From: Cyclobacteriaceae bacterium
GTDB lineage: Bacteria > Bacteroidota > Bacteroidia > Cytophagales > Cyclobacteriaceae
Reading direction: 5' to 3'
DNA length: 64,000 nucleotides
NCBI GenBank assembly: GCA_019638395.1
Contig: JAHBTX010000005.1
Location: 62,001-126,000, forward strand
Made by a program: the position numbers and the translations under genes. The notes beneath the pieces are model-generated. The model was not told the origin of the DNA, did not search any database, and saw only the letters and a program-made list of their open reading frames with translations. Below, piece by piece: positions 1-8,543 of the stretch. The stretch's first letter is position 1. Every line of letters starts with the position of its first letter.

Positions 1-2
1 TG

Positions 3-77
3 GAAGAAGTGAATGAAATGCGTAACACGTTGTTTAATCAGATACCGCGCATTGCGTTACAGTTTCAACACATATAA
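3..77 (+). CDS. C-terminal tail of an unidentified protein (5' end outside window)
   Basis: An open frame enters from the left edge and ends at TAA (75-77), giving 24 residues that end in FQHI. It is too short for a family call. FtsX permeases with a permease-prefix domain, like the next gene, often follow a PadR-type regulator gene in Bacteroidota, so that is the likeliest identity, but this is inference from context only. The 93-base gap to the next start holds an inverted repeat. Confidence 0.35.
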   Translation, partial: EEVNEMRNTLFNQIPRIALQFQHI

Positions 78-101
78 ATCAGTGGGCAATAGGAAAAGGA
101 T

Positions 102-155
102 AGTAGGCAATTGTGTAACAAATACTTGCCAACTGGCACCTGCCAACTGCCTACT
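102..155. repeat. Imperfect inverted repeat upstream of the permease pair
   Basis: AGTAGGCAATTG (102-113) and CAACTGCCTACT (144-155) are inverted copies with one mismatch, separated by 30 bases that also contain TGCCAACTGGCA-like sequence. Words from it (GGCAATTG, GCCTACT) recur in the inverted repeat at 28308-28352, which suggests a dispersed noncoding repeat family. It lies just before the ATG at 171 and could also fold in the mRNA leader. Confidence 0.45.
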
Positions 156-170
156 CCTCATAATCAAAGT

Positions 171-2762
171 ATGAAAAAAACTCCTCCCAAATGGGCTGAT
201 AAATTTCTGGTGTGGTATTGCCGACCCGATCTGCTGGAAGAAATTCAAGGCGATGTGTATGAATTGTTTGAACGCACCGCTAAAGAAAATCAACGCAAGG
301 CTAGTTTACTATTCATTTGGAACGTGTTGCGTTTTTTCAGGTTACGTAATATCCGTAAGAACAAAATTAATTATCCATCAAACACCACAGGTATGGTAAG
401 AAGTTATTTTAAATCGGGCATTCGCAACATCATGCGTCATCTGGCGCACTCATCCATTAACATTGCCGGGTTGGCACTGGCCATAGGCTGTTGCATCAGC
501 ATCTTTCTGTTGGTCGATTCATTCTACGATCTCGATAGTTTCCACGAAAAAGGAAATCGTACCTATTTAGCCGTAAGCCATGTAAAAACAGGCGATGAAA
601 CCGAACGGTGGGCACGCTCTCCTTACTTATTAGGGCCAACATTAGCAACAGAACATAGTGCCGTAGAAACGATGACACGCATTCAAAAGCTGGGAGATTT
701 AAGTGTGCGTTTTGAAGAACATGTGTTTAACGAAACCTTGTGGTGTGTGGACAGTACGTTCTTTGATGTGTTCAGTTACCCAATTGTAAATGGAGCCCGT
801 CAACCACTCAACGATAAATATAGCATAGTAATCAGTGAGGATAAGGCCGTACAATATTTTGGTTACGATAACCCAATCGGCAAAGAACTCTCTGTTAAGT
901 TTTCCGACAACCAACCAATTGTTTTCCGCGTAACCGCTGTAGCCGATAATAAAGTAAACGAATCGAGTATGCGGTTTACGTTTCTCATTCCAATGGAGTT
1001 TTGGGAAAGCTATCGTGGCGAACAATATGCCAGTTGGAGTACGTGGTCGCGCTCTACGTTTGTGGTAATGAAAGAAGGGCAACTTCCAACTGTACTTAAT
1101 CCTTCATTACCGGCCTATCACACAATACAAAATTCAGCCAACGAAAAATTTCAGGTGCGCGAAACGGAATGGCTTCCGTTAAAGCAAGTTGCTGCCAACA
1201 GCTATGCTATTGTTGATTGCCTTTCGTGGGATTTACATCCGGCAACCATTCTGGTGATCAGTACGATTGTATTATTTCTGCTACTACTCGCCAGCTTTAA
1301 TTACATGAATGTATCCATTGCATCTGTTTCGCTTCGGCTAAAAGAAATTGGCATTCGCAAAGTTATTGGCGGAAGCAAAGGCCAGGTAATTCTGCAATAC
1401 ATGATCGAAAACCTGATATTGTGTTCGCTCGCGCTAATGGCCGGCACAGCCCTCGCCTATTTCTTTCTTGTTCCTGCGTTCAACGCGTTGTATCCCATTA
1501 CCGTACCATTTTCCTTTTCCTCTACGCAAACCATGCTCTTGTTCTTTGGCGGTATGCTGATCCTTATCGCATTTATCTCTGGCGCATATCCGTCACTCTA
1601 TGTATCCTCGTTCAATGCCATTCACATTCTAAAAGGCAACCAAAAATTTGGCAGCAAAAGCTCTTTAAGTAAAGCCATGTTGGGATTTCAGTTTACCATT
1701 TCGTTTGCCACCATTATCTTCTCTTTGCTTTCGGTAAGTAACCGCGACTATTTCGAAAAGAAAGACTGGGGTTATGATTATCATAACATTGCCTACTTCC
1801 CCATTCATGGGAAGGAACAGTATATTGCATTAAGCAATCTTGTATCACAACAAAAAAACATTTCCAGTTATGCCGGTTCTGCGAGCCATATTGGGGATGA
1901 AGATGAACTGACCAGCATTCAAAGTGGTGAAAAAGAAATGCAGGCCACGCGTTTTCCCGTTGGTGTTGCTTATGCCGAAACCATGAACCTTCGCCTTAAA
2001 GAAGGAAGGCTATTCACTGCGGCCTCAGAAGCCGATGCTCAAACGGCTATTGTTGTGAATGAAGCGCTTGTAAAAAAGATGGACTGGGCAGAAGCACTCG
2101 GGCAGCACGTTACCTTTCACGGTGAAAAACATAAAGTAATTGGTGTGGTTCGCGATTTCTATTACGATGACTTCGATCGAAACATGGGGGCTGCTTTGTT
2201 ACACCTCGTGCCCGAGGAAGAGTTTTCATATTTTGTTGTAAAGAGCAAGCCGGGAGAAATCGAAAATGCCATGGCACTTGTAAAAAATGCCTGGCCATCA
2301 GTAGCACCCGATGATGCCTATCTTGGTCAAAACCAGCAAGAGGTATTCGGAAGCTTTTATCGTAGCACACAGTCGGACAGTAAGATCATGTATTTTATTT
2401 CGATGGTGGCACTGGCCTTGGCATGCATGGGTTTGTTCGGGCTTGTTTCGTTCAACCTCTCGCGCAGATTGAAAGAATTCAGTATTAGAAAAATATTTGG
2501 CGCACAGCTTACCACCATCTTCAGGTTAATGAGCCAGGAGTATTTACTCGTTGTCTTGATTGCATTTATAATCGGCTCTCTCATTGGCTATTACCTCATG
2601 GCACAACTTCATGCTGCCGTTTATCCTGACCCAATGCCATTGCCCTCATGGCCCGTGCTGGTTACGCTTACGCTGATGGTGGCTTCGGTACTGGGCACAA
2701 TCGCTTCGCAGTTGTACCGTGTGGTGAAAGAAAACCCTGTTACCACTTTAAGAAATGAATAA
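171..2762 (+). CDS. FtsX/MacB-type ABC transporter permease with permease-prefix domain (copy 1)
   Basis: This 863-residue inner-membrane protein belongs to the tandem FtsX-domain permeases of Bacteroidota. Residues 1 to about 55 form the permease-prefix domain (PPKWADKFLVWYCRPDLLEE and following). A first membrane helix lies near 93-115, a MacB-like periplasmic domain to about 360, and an FtsX block of three helices follows with the typical LKEIGIRKVIGGSKGQ motif. A second periplasmic domain and a second FtsX block follow, with RRLKEFSIRKIFGAQ. The ATG at 171 is chosen because the next gene starts at the matching residue; the longer frame from 111 runs through the upstream repeat. No ATPase gene is adjacent. 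It overlaps copy 2 by 8 bases, so the two are probably cotranscribed. Such proteins may export small molecules or act in envelope stress; the substrate is unknown. Confidence 0.9.
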   Translation: MKKTPPKWADKFLVWYCRPDLLEEIQGDVYELFERTAKENQRKASLLFIWNVLRFFRLRNIRKNKINYPSNTTGMVRSYFKSGIRNIMRHLAHSSINIAGLALAIGCCISIFLLVDSFYDLDSFHEKGNRTYLAVSHVKTGDETERWARSPYLLGPTLATEHSAVETMTRIQKLGDLSVRFEEHVFNETLWCVDSTFFDVFSYPIVNGARQPLNDKYSIVISEDKAVQYFGYDNPIGKELSVKFSDNQPIVFRVTAVADNKVNESSMRFTFLIPMEFWESYRGEQYASWSTWSRSTFVVMKEGQLPTVLNPSLPAYHTIQNSANEKFQVRETEWLPLKQVAANSYAIVDCLSWDLHPATILVISTIVLFLLLLASFNYMNVSIASVSLRLKEIGIRKVIGGSKGQVILQYMIENLILCSLALMAGTALAYFFLVPAFNALYPITVPFSFSSTQTMLLFFGGMLILIAFISGAYPSLYVSSFNAIHILKGNQKFGSKSSLSKAMLGFQFTISFATIIFSLLSVSNRDYFEKKDWGYDYHNIAYFPIHGKEQYIALSNLVSQQKNISSYAGSASHIGDEDELTSIQSGEKEMQATRFPVGVAYAETMNLRLKEGRLFTAASEADAQTAIVVNEALVKKMDWAEALGQHVTFHGEKHKVIGVVRDFYYDDFDRNMGAALLHLVPEEEFSYFVVKSKPGEIENAMALVKNAWPSVAPDDAYLGQNQQEVFGSFYRSTQSDSKIMYFISMVALALACMGLFGLVSFNLSRRLKEFSIRKIFGAQLTTIFRLMSQEYLLVVLIAFIIGSLIGYYLMAQLHAAVYPDPMPLPSWPVLVTLTLMVASVLGTIASQLYRVVKENPVTTLRNE

Positions 2763-5346
2763 GCACACACCACCCAAATGGGCCGATAAATTTCTATCGT
2801 GGTATTGCCGCCCCGATTTGCTGGAAGAAATTCAAGGCGATGTGTACGAATTGTTTGAACGCACTGCCAAAGAAAATCAACGTAGGGCTAAGTGGCTTTT
2901 TGTGTGGAACGTACTTCGATTCTTTCGCTGGAAAAATATCCGTTTGAGCAAACCTACTTTCGTCAACAGCTACTTCATTTTACTTACCAACTACATGCGG
3001 GTAGGTATAAGGAGCGCCAACCGGCACAGGTTAAATAGTACCATCAATGTGATTGGCTTATCCATTGCCATAGGAGTTTCGGTTACCGCAGGTATGTTTA
3101 TCGATAACCAACTTAACTCGTACGCCTTTCAAAAAAATGCAGACAGGGTGTTTGAAATTACCAGCCTTGTGAAAACCGAAGATGGTGTGCAGGAATGGGG
3201 CGATACCCCGCTCATGCTTGGCCCTGAACTTCGTGAAAGTTCGGCAGGTGTTGTTGGAATGACACGTATAAATACCCAGTCTGCTTCTGCACGTACGAAA
3301 GATGGCGATGCCTTTTACGAACAAGTTTCTTTGGTGGATCCGGACTTCCATAAACTCTTTTCGCTGACAAGCCTGCAGGGAGACATTACGCTTATTCGTT
3401 CAAAAAATACGATTGTTATAAATCAGGAACAGGCCATAAAATACTTTGGCGATCAAAACCCCATTGGCCAGGTATTATCATTAAAATTTAACTCAGGCAC
3501 TAAAAACGATTTTACCGTGGTTGCTGTCGTAGAAGAACCCATTAATTCTGCGATTTACTTTGGCTTTATAATTTCCATAAAACATTTGGAAATTGGTTTA
3601 GAGGAAATACCCGCGTGGCAAAAAAATACAGGAGCCACCTTTGTGTTGTTACAAACCGGCTATCCCGCATCAGGCCTGCAGCCTGCACTGATAAAGTATA
3701 AAGAACTTCAAAATAGGAGTTCACCCAATTGGAAGGTAGAAGAGTTTTTATTGCGCCCCCTGCCTGAATTGGCAACCAATAGTAAACAAATTATAAACTC
3801 TGTTTCGCATGGAGCAAACCAGAATGTATTGATCGCTCTGGGCATTGTTTCTATTTTACTGCTTTTAACTTCATGCTTCAATTACATTAATGTGGCCGTT
3901 GCTACCATAACTATCCGGGTGCGCGAAATTGCTGTAAGAAAAGTTATTGGTGGAAGTAAAAAAGAAATCGTGCAGCAGTTTTTAACTGAGAATGTCATCA
4001 TTTGCCTGATGGCTACCGGTGTGGGGGTGCTGTTAGCCTATATTTTATTCTTGCCCGCACTGCGCAACCTAACTCCCATTGAAGTGCCTTTTCAATTTAG
4101 CTCATGGCAAATCGGTGTTATGTATTTTGTATCGCTTATCTTTTTTGTTTGCCTTCTTTCCGGGCTTTATCCTGCTTTTTATGTAGCCTCGTTTGCTCCT
4201 GCGCAAATTTTAAAGGGCAAACAAAAATTCGGACACCAGTCTGGCTTTAGTAAATCGTTGCTTACACTTCAATTTATGCTTACCATCATTATGGTGGTGG
4301 CTTCTCTTATGTTCATTCAAAATGCAATCAGTTTAAAAAATCGCGACTGGGGGTATTCGTACCAGCATGTAGTTACCATTTTCACAAACAGCGAACCTCA
4401 ATATGCCTACCTCAACACCACCCTTCAAGCCAACACCAAGGTAAAATCAATTGCCGGAACGGTAGACCATGTAGGTATGGATTATAACTGGAAAACTATT
4501 TCGGTACGGGGCACCAATGTTGAGGCCATGCATTACCGTATTGGTTTTAACTACCTAGAAACACTCAACCTGAAACTTCTGGCCGGGCGATATTTCAATT
4601 CTAATCTACAATCAGACAAAATTGAATCCGCTGTCATAACCCAATCGCTTGCCGATTTAGCAGGATGGGACAATGGCCTTAATCAAACTCTTGTATTAGA
4701 CAGCAACAAATATTTTGTTGTGGGGATTGTACAAGACTTTCTTTACGATGCATGGACAACCAGTGCGCCTGCATTCTTTACCATTAGCTCCGAAGAAAAA
4801 TACAATTACATTACTGCATCCGTTGCACCTGAATTGGTAAACGAAGCTCTTCTTGAGGCCAAAAGCAACTGCCATAAAATCGCACCCGATGATCCCTTTG
4901 AAGGGTTTAGGCAAGAAGATGTTTTTCGCGGTTTTCTGGACGACTTACAAATCAATATTCAATTGCTAATATTCGTTTCCATAGTAGCAATCCTAATCAG
5001 TTGTCTTGGGCTTTATGGGCTGGTTGCCTTCAGTATTACCAGGCGGCTGAAGGAGTTCAGCATTAGAAAGATTTTTGGTGCTAACCTGTTACACATCGCC
5101 AACCTAATGAGCAAAGATTACGTTTGGGTTTTTTCAGTTGCATTTCTGATTGGCTTGCCAGTGGGAAATTGGTTGATCAACTCTTTTATTGAGGAGCTTT
5201 ACCACGTAACACAATCGATAAGCACCGCTATCGTTCCTTCACTCTGCGCATCAATCATTCTACTAATTATGTTCATGATCACCCTGGGGCTTCAGCTAAA
5301 TCGGGTTACAAAAGAAAACCCATCAGAAACTTTAAAGATTGAGTGA
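2755..5346 (+). CDS. FtsX/MacB-type ABC transporter permease with permease-prefix domain (copy 2)
   Basis: A tandem paralogue of the preceding permease, also 863 residues, with the same order: prefix domain, membrane helix, periplasmic domain, FtsX block (VREIAVRKVIGGSKKE), second periplasmic domain, FtsX block (RRLKEFSIRKIFGANL). Over the first 40 or so codons the DNA is about 90% identical to copy 1 (roughly 12 differences in 120 bases). The rest of the protein is clearly more divergent, by eye about one third identical over the next 100 residues. The start ATG sits inside the end of copy 1, indicating translational coupling. The two proteins may form a heteromer. The partner ATPase is not in the window and the substrate is unknown. 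Confidence 0.9.
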   Translation: MNKHTPPKWADKFLSWYCRPDLLEEIQGDVYELFERTAKENQRRAKWLFVWNVLRFFRWKNIRLSKPTFVNSYFILLTNYMRVGIRSANRHRLNSTINVIGLSIAIGVSVTAGMFIDNQLNSYAFQKNADRVFEITSLVKTEDGVQEWGDTPLMLGPELRESSAGVVGMTRINTQSASARTKDGDAFYEQVSLVDPDFHKLFSLTSLQGDITLIRSKNTIVINQEQAIKYFGDQNPIGQVLSLKFNSGTKNDFTVVAVVEEPINSAIYFGFIISIKHLEIGLEEIPAWQKNTGATFVLLQTGYPASGLQPALIKYKELQNRSSPNWKVEEFLLRPLPELATNSKQIINSVSHGANQNVLIALGIVSILLLLTSCFNYINVAVATITIRVREIAVRKVIGGSKKEIVQQFLTENVIICLMATGVGVLLAYILFLPALRNLTPIEVPFQFSSWQIGVMYFVSLIFFVCLLSGLYPAFYVASFAPAQILKGKQKFGHQSGFSKSLLTLQFMLTIIMVVASLMFIQNAISLKNRDWGYSYQHVVTIFTNSEPQYAYLNTTLQANTKVKSIAGTVDHVGMDYNWKTISVRGTNVEAMHYRIGFNYLETLNLKLLAGRYFNSNLQSDKIESAVITQSLADLAGWDNGLNQTLVLDSNKYFVVGIVQDFLYDAWTTSAPAFFTISSEEKYNYITASVAPELVNEALLEAKSNCHKIAPDDPFEGFRQEDVFRGFLDDLQINIQLLIFVSIVAILISCLGLYGLVAFSITRRLKEFSIRKIFGANLLHIANLMSKDYVWVFSVAFLIGLPVGNWLINSFIEELYHVTQSISTAIVPSLCASIILLIMFMITLGLQLNRVTKENPSETLKIE

Positions 5347-5379
5347 GTTGCGCTTAATTATGCTGCTATCCGCTCTATC

Positions 5380-5401
5380 TGGCGCGTGCAGACACGCGCC
5401 A
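5380..5401. repeat. Perfect GC-rich hairpin after the permease operon
   Basis: TGGCGCGTG, loop CAGA, CACGCGCCA forms a perfect 9-base-pair stem 34 bases after the permease stop. There is no T-run, so it is not a classic intrinsic terminator. It resembles the short palindromes dispersed between genes in many Bacteroidota (REP-like), and could stabilise the 3' end of the permease mRNA. Confidence 0.5.
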
Positions 5402-5410
5402 TGGCTCAGT

Positions 5411-5418
5411 TACTTTTG
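5411..5418 (+). promoter_or_regulatory. Possible -7 element TACTTTTG upstream of the Xaa-Pro peptidase
   Basis: TACTTTTG fits the Bacteroidota -7 consensus TAnnTTTG, but no TTG is found at the usual -33 distance, and the leader would be about 140 bases. Within that leader, TAGCCTTG (5419-5426) and CAAGGCTA (5442-5449) form an 8-base-pair inverted repeat that could fold in the transcript. Confidence 0.3.
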
Positions 5419-5564
5419 TAGCCTTGTATAGTTGGTAAAACCAAGGCTATAACCTTAAGGGTAAATAAATTCACCAGTCACTACCACTTGCTAACCAACC
5501 AACACACCGTTTCTTTCTGGTTCGTTCCTTTTAGCTATTTTAACGACCGAAATTCTACCTTACC

Positions 5565-7031
5565 ATGAAACATAAAGTTGTTGCCATTTTTATTTTAATA
5601 CTTACGTTCTACAGTACTTTCGGCCAAAGCCCCGATCTTCCAAGCGACTTTCTGAATAAAGAATGGCACAAAGAACGCAGACAAAAACTGCGCGAGAGCA
5701 TGCCTGCTAATTCAGTGGCGGTATTTTTTGCCAACGCGGTGCGTAACCGATCTAACGATGTGGATTATGTTTATCATCAAGACCCCGACTTTTTATATTT
5801 AACCGGCTACCGCGAGCCGGAAGCAGTGCTGCTTATTTTTAAAGACAATCAAACAGCTGCCAACGGCACTTCGTATAACGAAATAATTTTTGTGCAGGAA
5901 CGTAACGCTATGCGCGAAATGTGGACAGGCCGTAGAATCGGAGCCGAAGGCACAAAAAGTATTTTAGGATTTGAACAAGCCTTTAATGGAAGTCTGTTTA
6001 AGAAATACAATGTCGATTTTTCTAAGTTCGCTGAAATTCTCTTTTACGATTTTCAAAATGATGTACGCGACAACCCGCGCGATTCGGCCGACTTGTATAG
6101 TTTAATAGAACAGTTTAAGGTAAAGATTAACTATCCCAAAAAAGATAATAGTCTTATCGCAGCTAAAGAACAACCCAAAAATAATCTGAACACCCGTGGG
6201 CTATATCCACTTATGGCCAACTTACGCGGAGTAAAAACAAAAGAAGAGATTGAACTGATTCGCAAAGCGGTTATGATTTCGTGCGTAGGCCAGGTAGAAG
6301 TAATGAAAGCGATTGAACCCGGCATGAGCGAGCGCGAAATACAAGGGATTCATGAGTTTGTTTTTAAAAAATATCAGGCCGAAGACCTGGGCTATCCTTC
6401 CATTGTTGGTGGCGGACATAACGGCTGCATTTTACATTATACCGATAATTATAAACCAGCCCTTGATAACAAAGAATTAATCTTGATGGATTTGGGTGCC
6501 GAGTTTCATGGTTACACGGCTGATATAACCCGAACCATCCCGGTTAACGGAAAATTTTCGCCCGAACAAAAATTAATTTATGAATTGGTACTAAGCGCGC
6601 AAGAAGCCTCTATGAAAGCATGTAAACCCGGTGTGGAAATGTCGCATCTAACTACCGTATCGCGCGAGGTTGTAAACAAAGGGTTGGTTGCGTTGGGAAT
6701 CATTCAATCTGAAACCGAAAAGCATTTATACTTTCCGCATGGCGTATCGCACCACATTGGCTTAGATGTACACGATAAAGGTAACAGAGTATTAGAGCCT
6801 AACATGGCTATTACTATTGAGCCTGGTGTTTATATACCCAATAACAGCGCTACCGACCCTAAATGGTGGGGCATTGCCGTACGTATTGAAGACGATTACC
6901 TGGTAAACAAAGATGGTTGCGAACTACTATCCGGGTATGCACCCCGAACGGTAGCCGATATTGAAGCCATGATGAAGCAACCCAGCCCCCTCCAAAAATT
7001 CAAGTTACCGGATATTAACCCTAAAAAATAA
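5565..7031 (+). CDS. Exported Xaa-Pro aminopeptidase (M24B)
   Basis: A 488-residue metallopeptidase that should remove N-terminal residues preceding proline. A signal peptide covers residues 1 to about 21 (ends in FGQ), so it acts in the periplasm or is exported. The aminopeptidase-P N-terminal domain spans roughly 25-180 and the pita-bread M24 domain roughly 220-465. The five metal ligands are all present: D309 and D320, H396 in HGVSHHIGLDVHD, E419 in TIEPGVY, and E442. Length fits the family. The next gene is convergent with only 3 bases between the stops. Confidence 0.92.
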   Translation: MKHKVVAIFILILTFYSTFGQSPDLPSDFLNKEWHKERRQKLRESMPANSVAVFFANAVRNRSNDVDYVYHQDPDFLYLTGYREPEAVLLIFKDNQTAANGTSYNEIIFVQERNAMREMWTGRRIGAEGTKSILGFEQAFNGSLFKKYNVDFSKFAEILFYDFQNDVRDNPRDSADLYSLIEQFKVKINYPKKDNSLIAAKEQPKNNLNTRGLYPLMANLRGVKTKEEIELIRKAVMISCVGQVEVMKAIEPGMSEREIQGIHEFVFKKYQAEDLGYPSIVGGGHNGCILHYTDNYKPALDNKELILMDLGAEFHGYTADITRTIPVNGKFSPEQKLIYELVLSAQEASMKACKPGVEMSHLTTVSREVVNKGLVALGIIQSETEKHLYFPHGVSHHIGLDVHDKGNRVLEPNMAITIEPGVYIPNNSATDPKWWGIAVRIEDDYLVNKDGCELLSGYAPRTVADIEAMMKQPSPLQKFKLPDINPKK

Positions 7032-7034
7032 AAA

Positions 7035-8465
7035 TCAGGAGTTGATGCGCAGCTTATACTCATCGTAGCGCTGCAACACCTCTTTTACATAACGCACGGG
7101 GCCATCGCACCGGCAATAACCCACAACCGTAACCGGATCGCGAAAGTATTTTGGGTCGCGTTTCTGCAACAGATAATACTCCACGTTGTTTTCCCACAGC
7201 GTGGGGTCTTTTCCATATTTGGCGGTTAACTTCTGGGCGTCTATTACATGCGATAGTCCTACATTGTACGAGGCCAACACAAACTTCAATCGCTCGTCCG
7301 GATCGGACACTGTTTTGGCCCAATGTTTATCTAAAAACTTAAGAAAGCGAATGCCCACATTTATGTTTTGGGTTGGATCCCACAAGTTGCTGGCTCCAAA
7401 GTACTCACCGGTTTCGGGCATTATCTGCATTAACCCAATGGCACCGGCCCACGATTTTACACGCGGATTAAAATTTGATTCCTGATATACAACCGAGGCT
7501 ACCAGACGCCAATCCCAACCAATTTGTTCGGCACCTTTTTTTAATTGATCGTCAAAAGGCGAAAGTTTTCCACCATCTGCCGATGCGTAATCATCTTTAA
7601 TACGCGCAAGCGCCAGGCGGTTGCTCTTAAAATACTTGTTGTAGATAACTGTAAACACCCCCGATTTTTTGGCTTTTGCTAACCAGGTGTTTGTCTCAGC
7701 AAGAAGTTCCGGAGAGTTGGTACGAACGGCCCATGCAATTTGCTGCGGTTCGCTTAAAACCGTACCGATGTCTAAGTTGGGGTAATACAGCGTATTTACA
7801 TTCGCAATTACTTCATCGGTAATGGTATATTTAATTTCGCCTGTTGCTACTTGCCGGATAAGCGATTCTGTTTCTGCAGTGGCACTATCTTCTTTTATGA
7901 TAATAGGCGAGGGCAGTTGTGCGTTTAACGCTACCAACCGATCGCGAAAAGCAGAGCCTTTCATTACGTAAACTTCCTGCTTGCTGAGTTGCTCTGGCTG
8001 CCTAATCAGTTTTTTATCCAGCATTTCAGGTGCAAGCATGCGCCAATTGGCTGGCTTCTTTTGAACCAATACCTGATGGGTATCAAAATGCGGATTGGTG
8101 AACGTAAGGTATTGTTTGCGTTCCAGCGTAATGGTGAGCGGAAAAGCCAGCACATCGCCTTCGCCTTTATTTAAAAGATCAATGGCCTGTTCAATTCCCG
8201 TAACCAACCTGATTTTCAAATCAATTTTTAAAGACCGGGCAAGTTGTTTCAGTAATTCATACTCATAGCCCATGGGCTGCCCTTTGTAGATGAAATAACT
8301 AATGGAATTGTTATCGAGCAGGGCTACTAAATAGCCTCGTTGTCGAATGGCATCAAGGTCAACATTTACGAGTGGTTCGGTAGCAAAACTGCTTTCGTTG
8401 GTGGTGGGTTTGCACGCAAATAGGAGCAAAAAAACTGCTAAAAACCAAGATTGCCGCCAGTACAT
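7035..8465 (-). CDS. mltF: MltF-like membrane-bound lytic transglycosylase (lipoprotein)
   Basis: A 476-residue lipoprotein with the MltF layout. A lipobox ends at C18 (LLLFAC). A family-3 solute-binding-like domain lies at about 35-280, and a C-terminal SLT domain at about 305-440 has the catalytic glutamate E329 in YQESNFNP, followed by GAIGLMQIMPETG. It should cleave the MurNAc-GlcNAc bond of peptidoglycan with 1,6-anhydro product formation, with the N-terminal domain regulating activity as in MltF. The start ATG at 8465 gives a sensible signal peptide. It lies downstream of the Oar-like receptor gene, but a terminator separates them. Confidence 0.92.
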   Translation of the reverse strand: MYWRQSWFLAVFLLLFACKPTTNESSFATEPLVNVDLDAIRQRGYLVALLDNNSISYFIYKGQPMGYEYELLKQLARSLKIDLKIRLVTGIEQAIDLLNKGEGDVLAFPLTITLERKQYLTFTNPHFDTHQVLVQKKPANWRMLAPEMLDKKLIRQPEQLSKQEVYVMKGSAFRDRLVALNAQLPSPIIIKEDSATAETESLIRQVATGEIKYTITDEVIANVNTLYYPNLDIGTVLSEPQQIAWAVRTNSPELLAETNTWLAKAKKSGVFTVIYNKYFKSNRLALARIKDDYASADGGKLSPFDDQLKKGAEQIGWDWRLVASVVYQESNFNPRVKSWAGAIGLMQIMPETGEYFGASNLWDPTQNINVGIRFLKFLDKHWAKTVSDPDERLKFVLASYNVGLSHVIDAQKLTAKYGKDPTLWENNVEYYLLQKRDPKYFRDPVTVVGYCRCDGPVRYVKEVLQRYDEYKLRINS

Positions 8466-8494
8466 AGTTAGGGAAGGTACGGCTTACCGGCAAA

Positions 8495-8522
8495 TAAAAA
8501 AAGGCCCCCGAAGAGGCCTTTT
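8495..8522 (-). terminator. Rho-independent terminator of the Oar-like receptor gene
   Basis: AAAAGGCC (8499-8506) and GGCCTTTT (8515-8522) pair around an 8-base loop. On the minus strand the stem is followed by a T-run. It begins about 20 bases after the receptor stop codon and before the mltF start. Confidence 0.8.
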
Positions 8523-8543
8523 AAATTGTTTTTACTCAGCTTT

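Noticed and set aside
111-170. Upstream extension of the first permease (frame from 111)
   Set aside because: The extra 20 residues are encoded by the inverted repeat and the second permease starts at the equivalent of 171.
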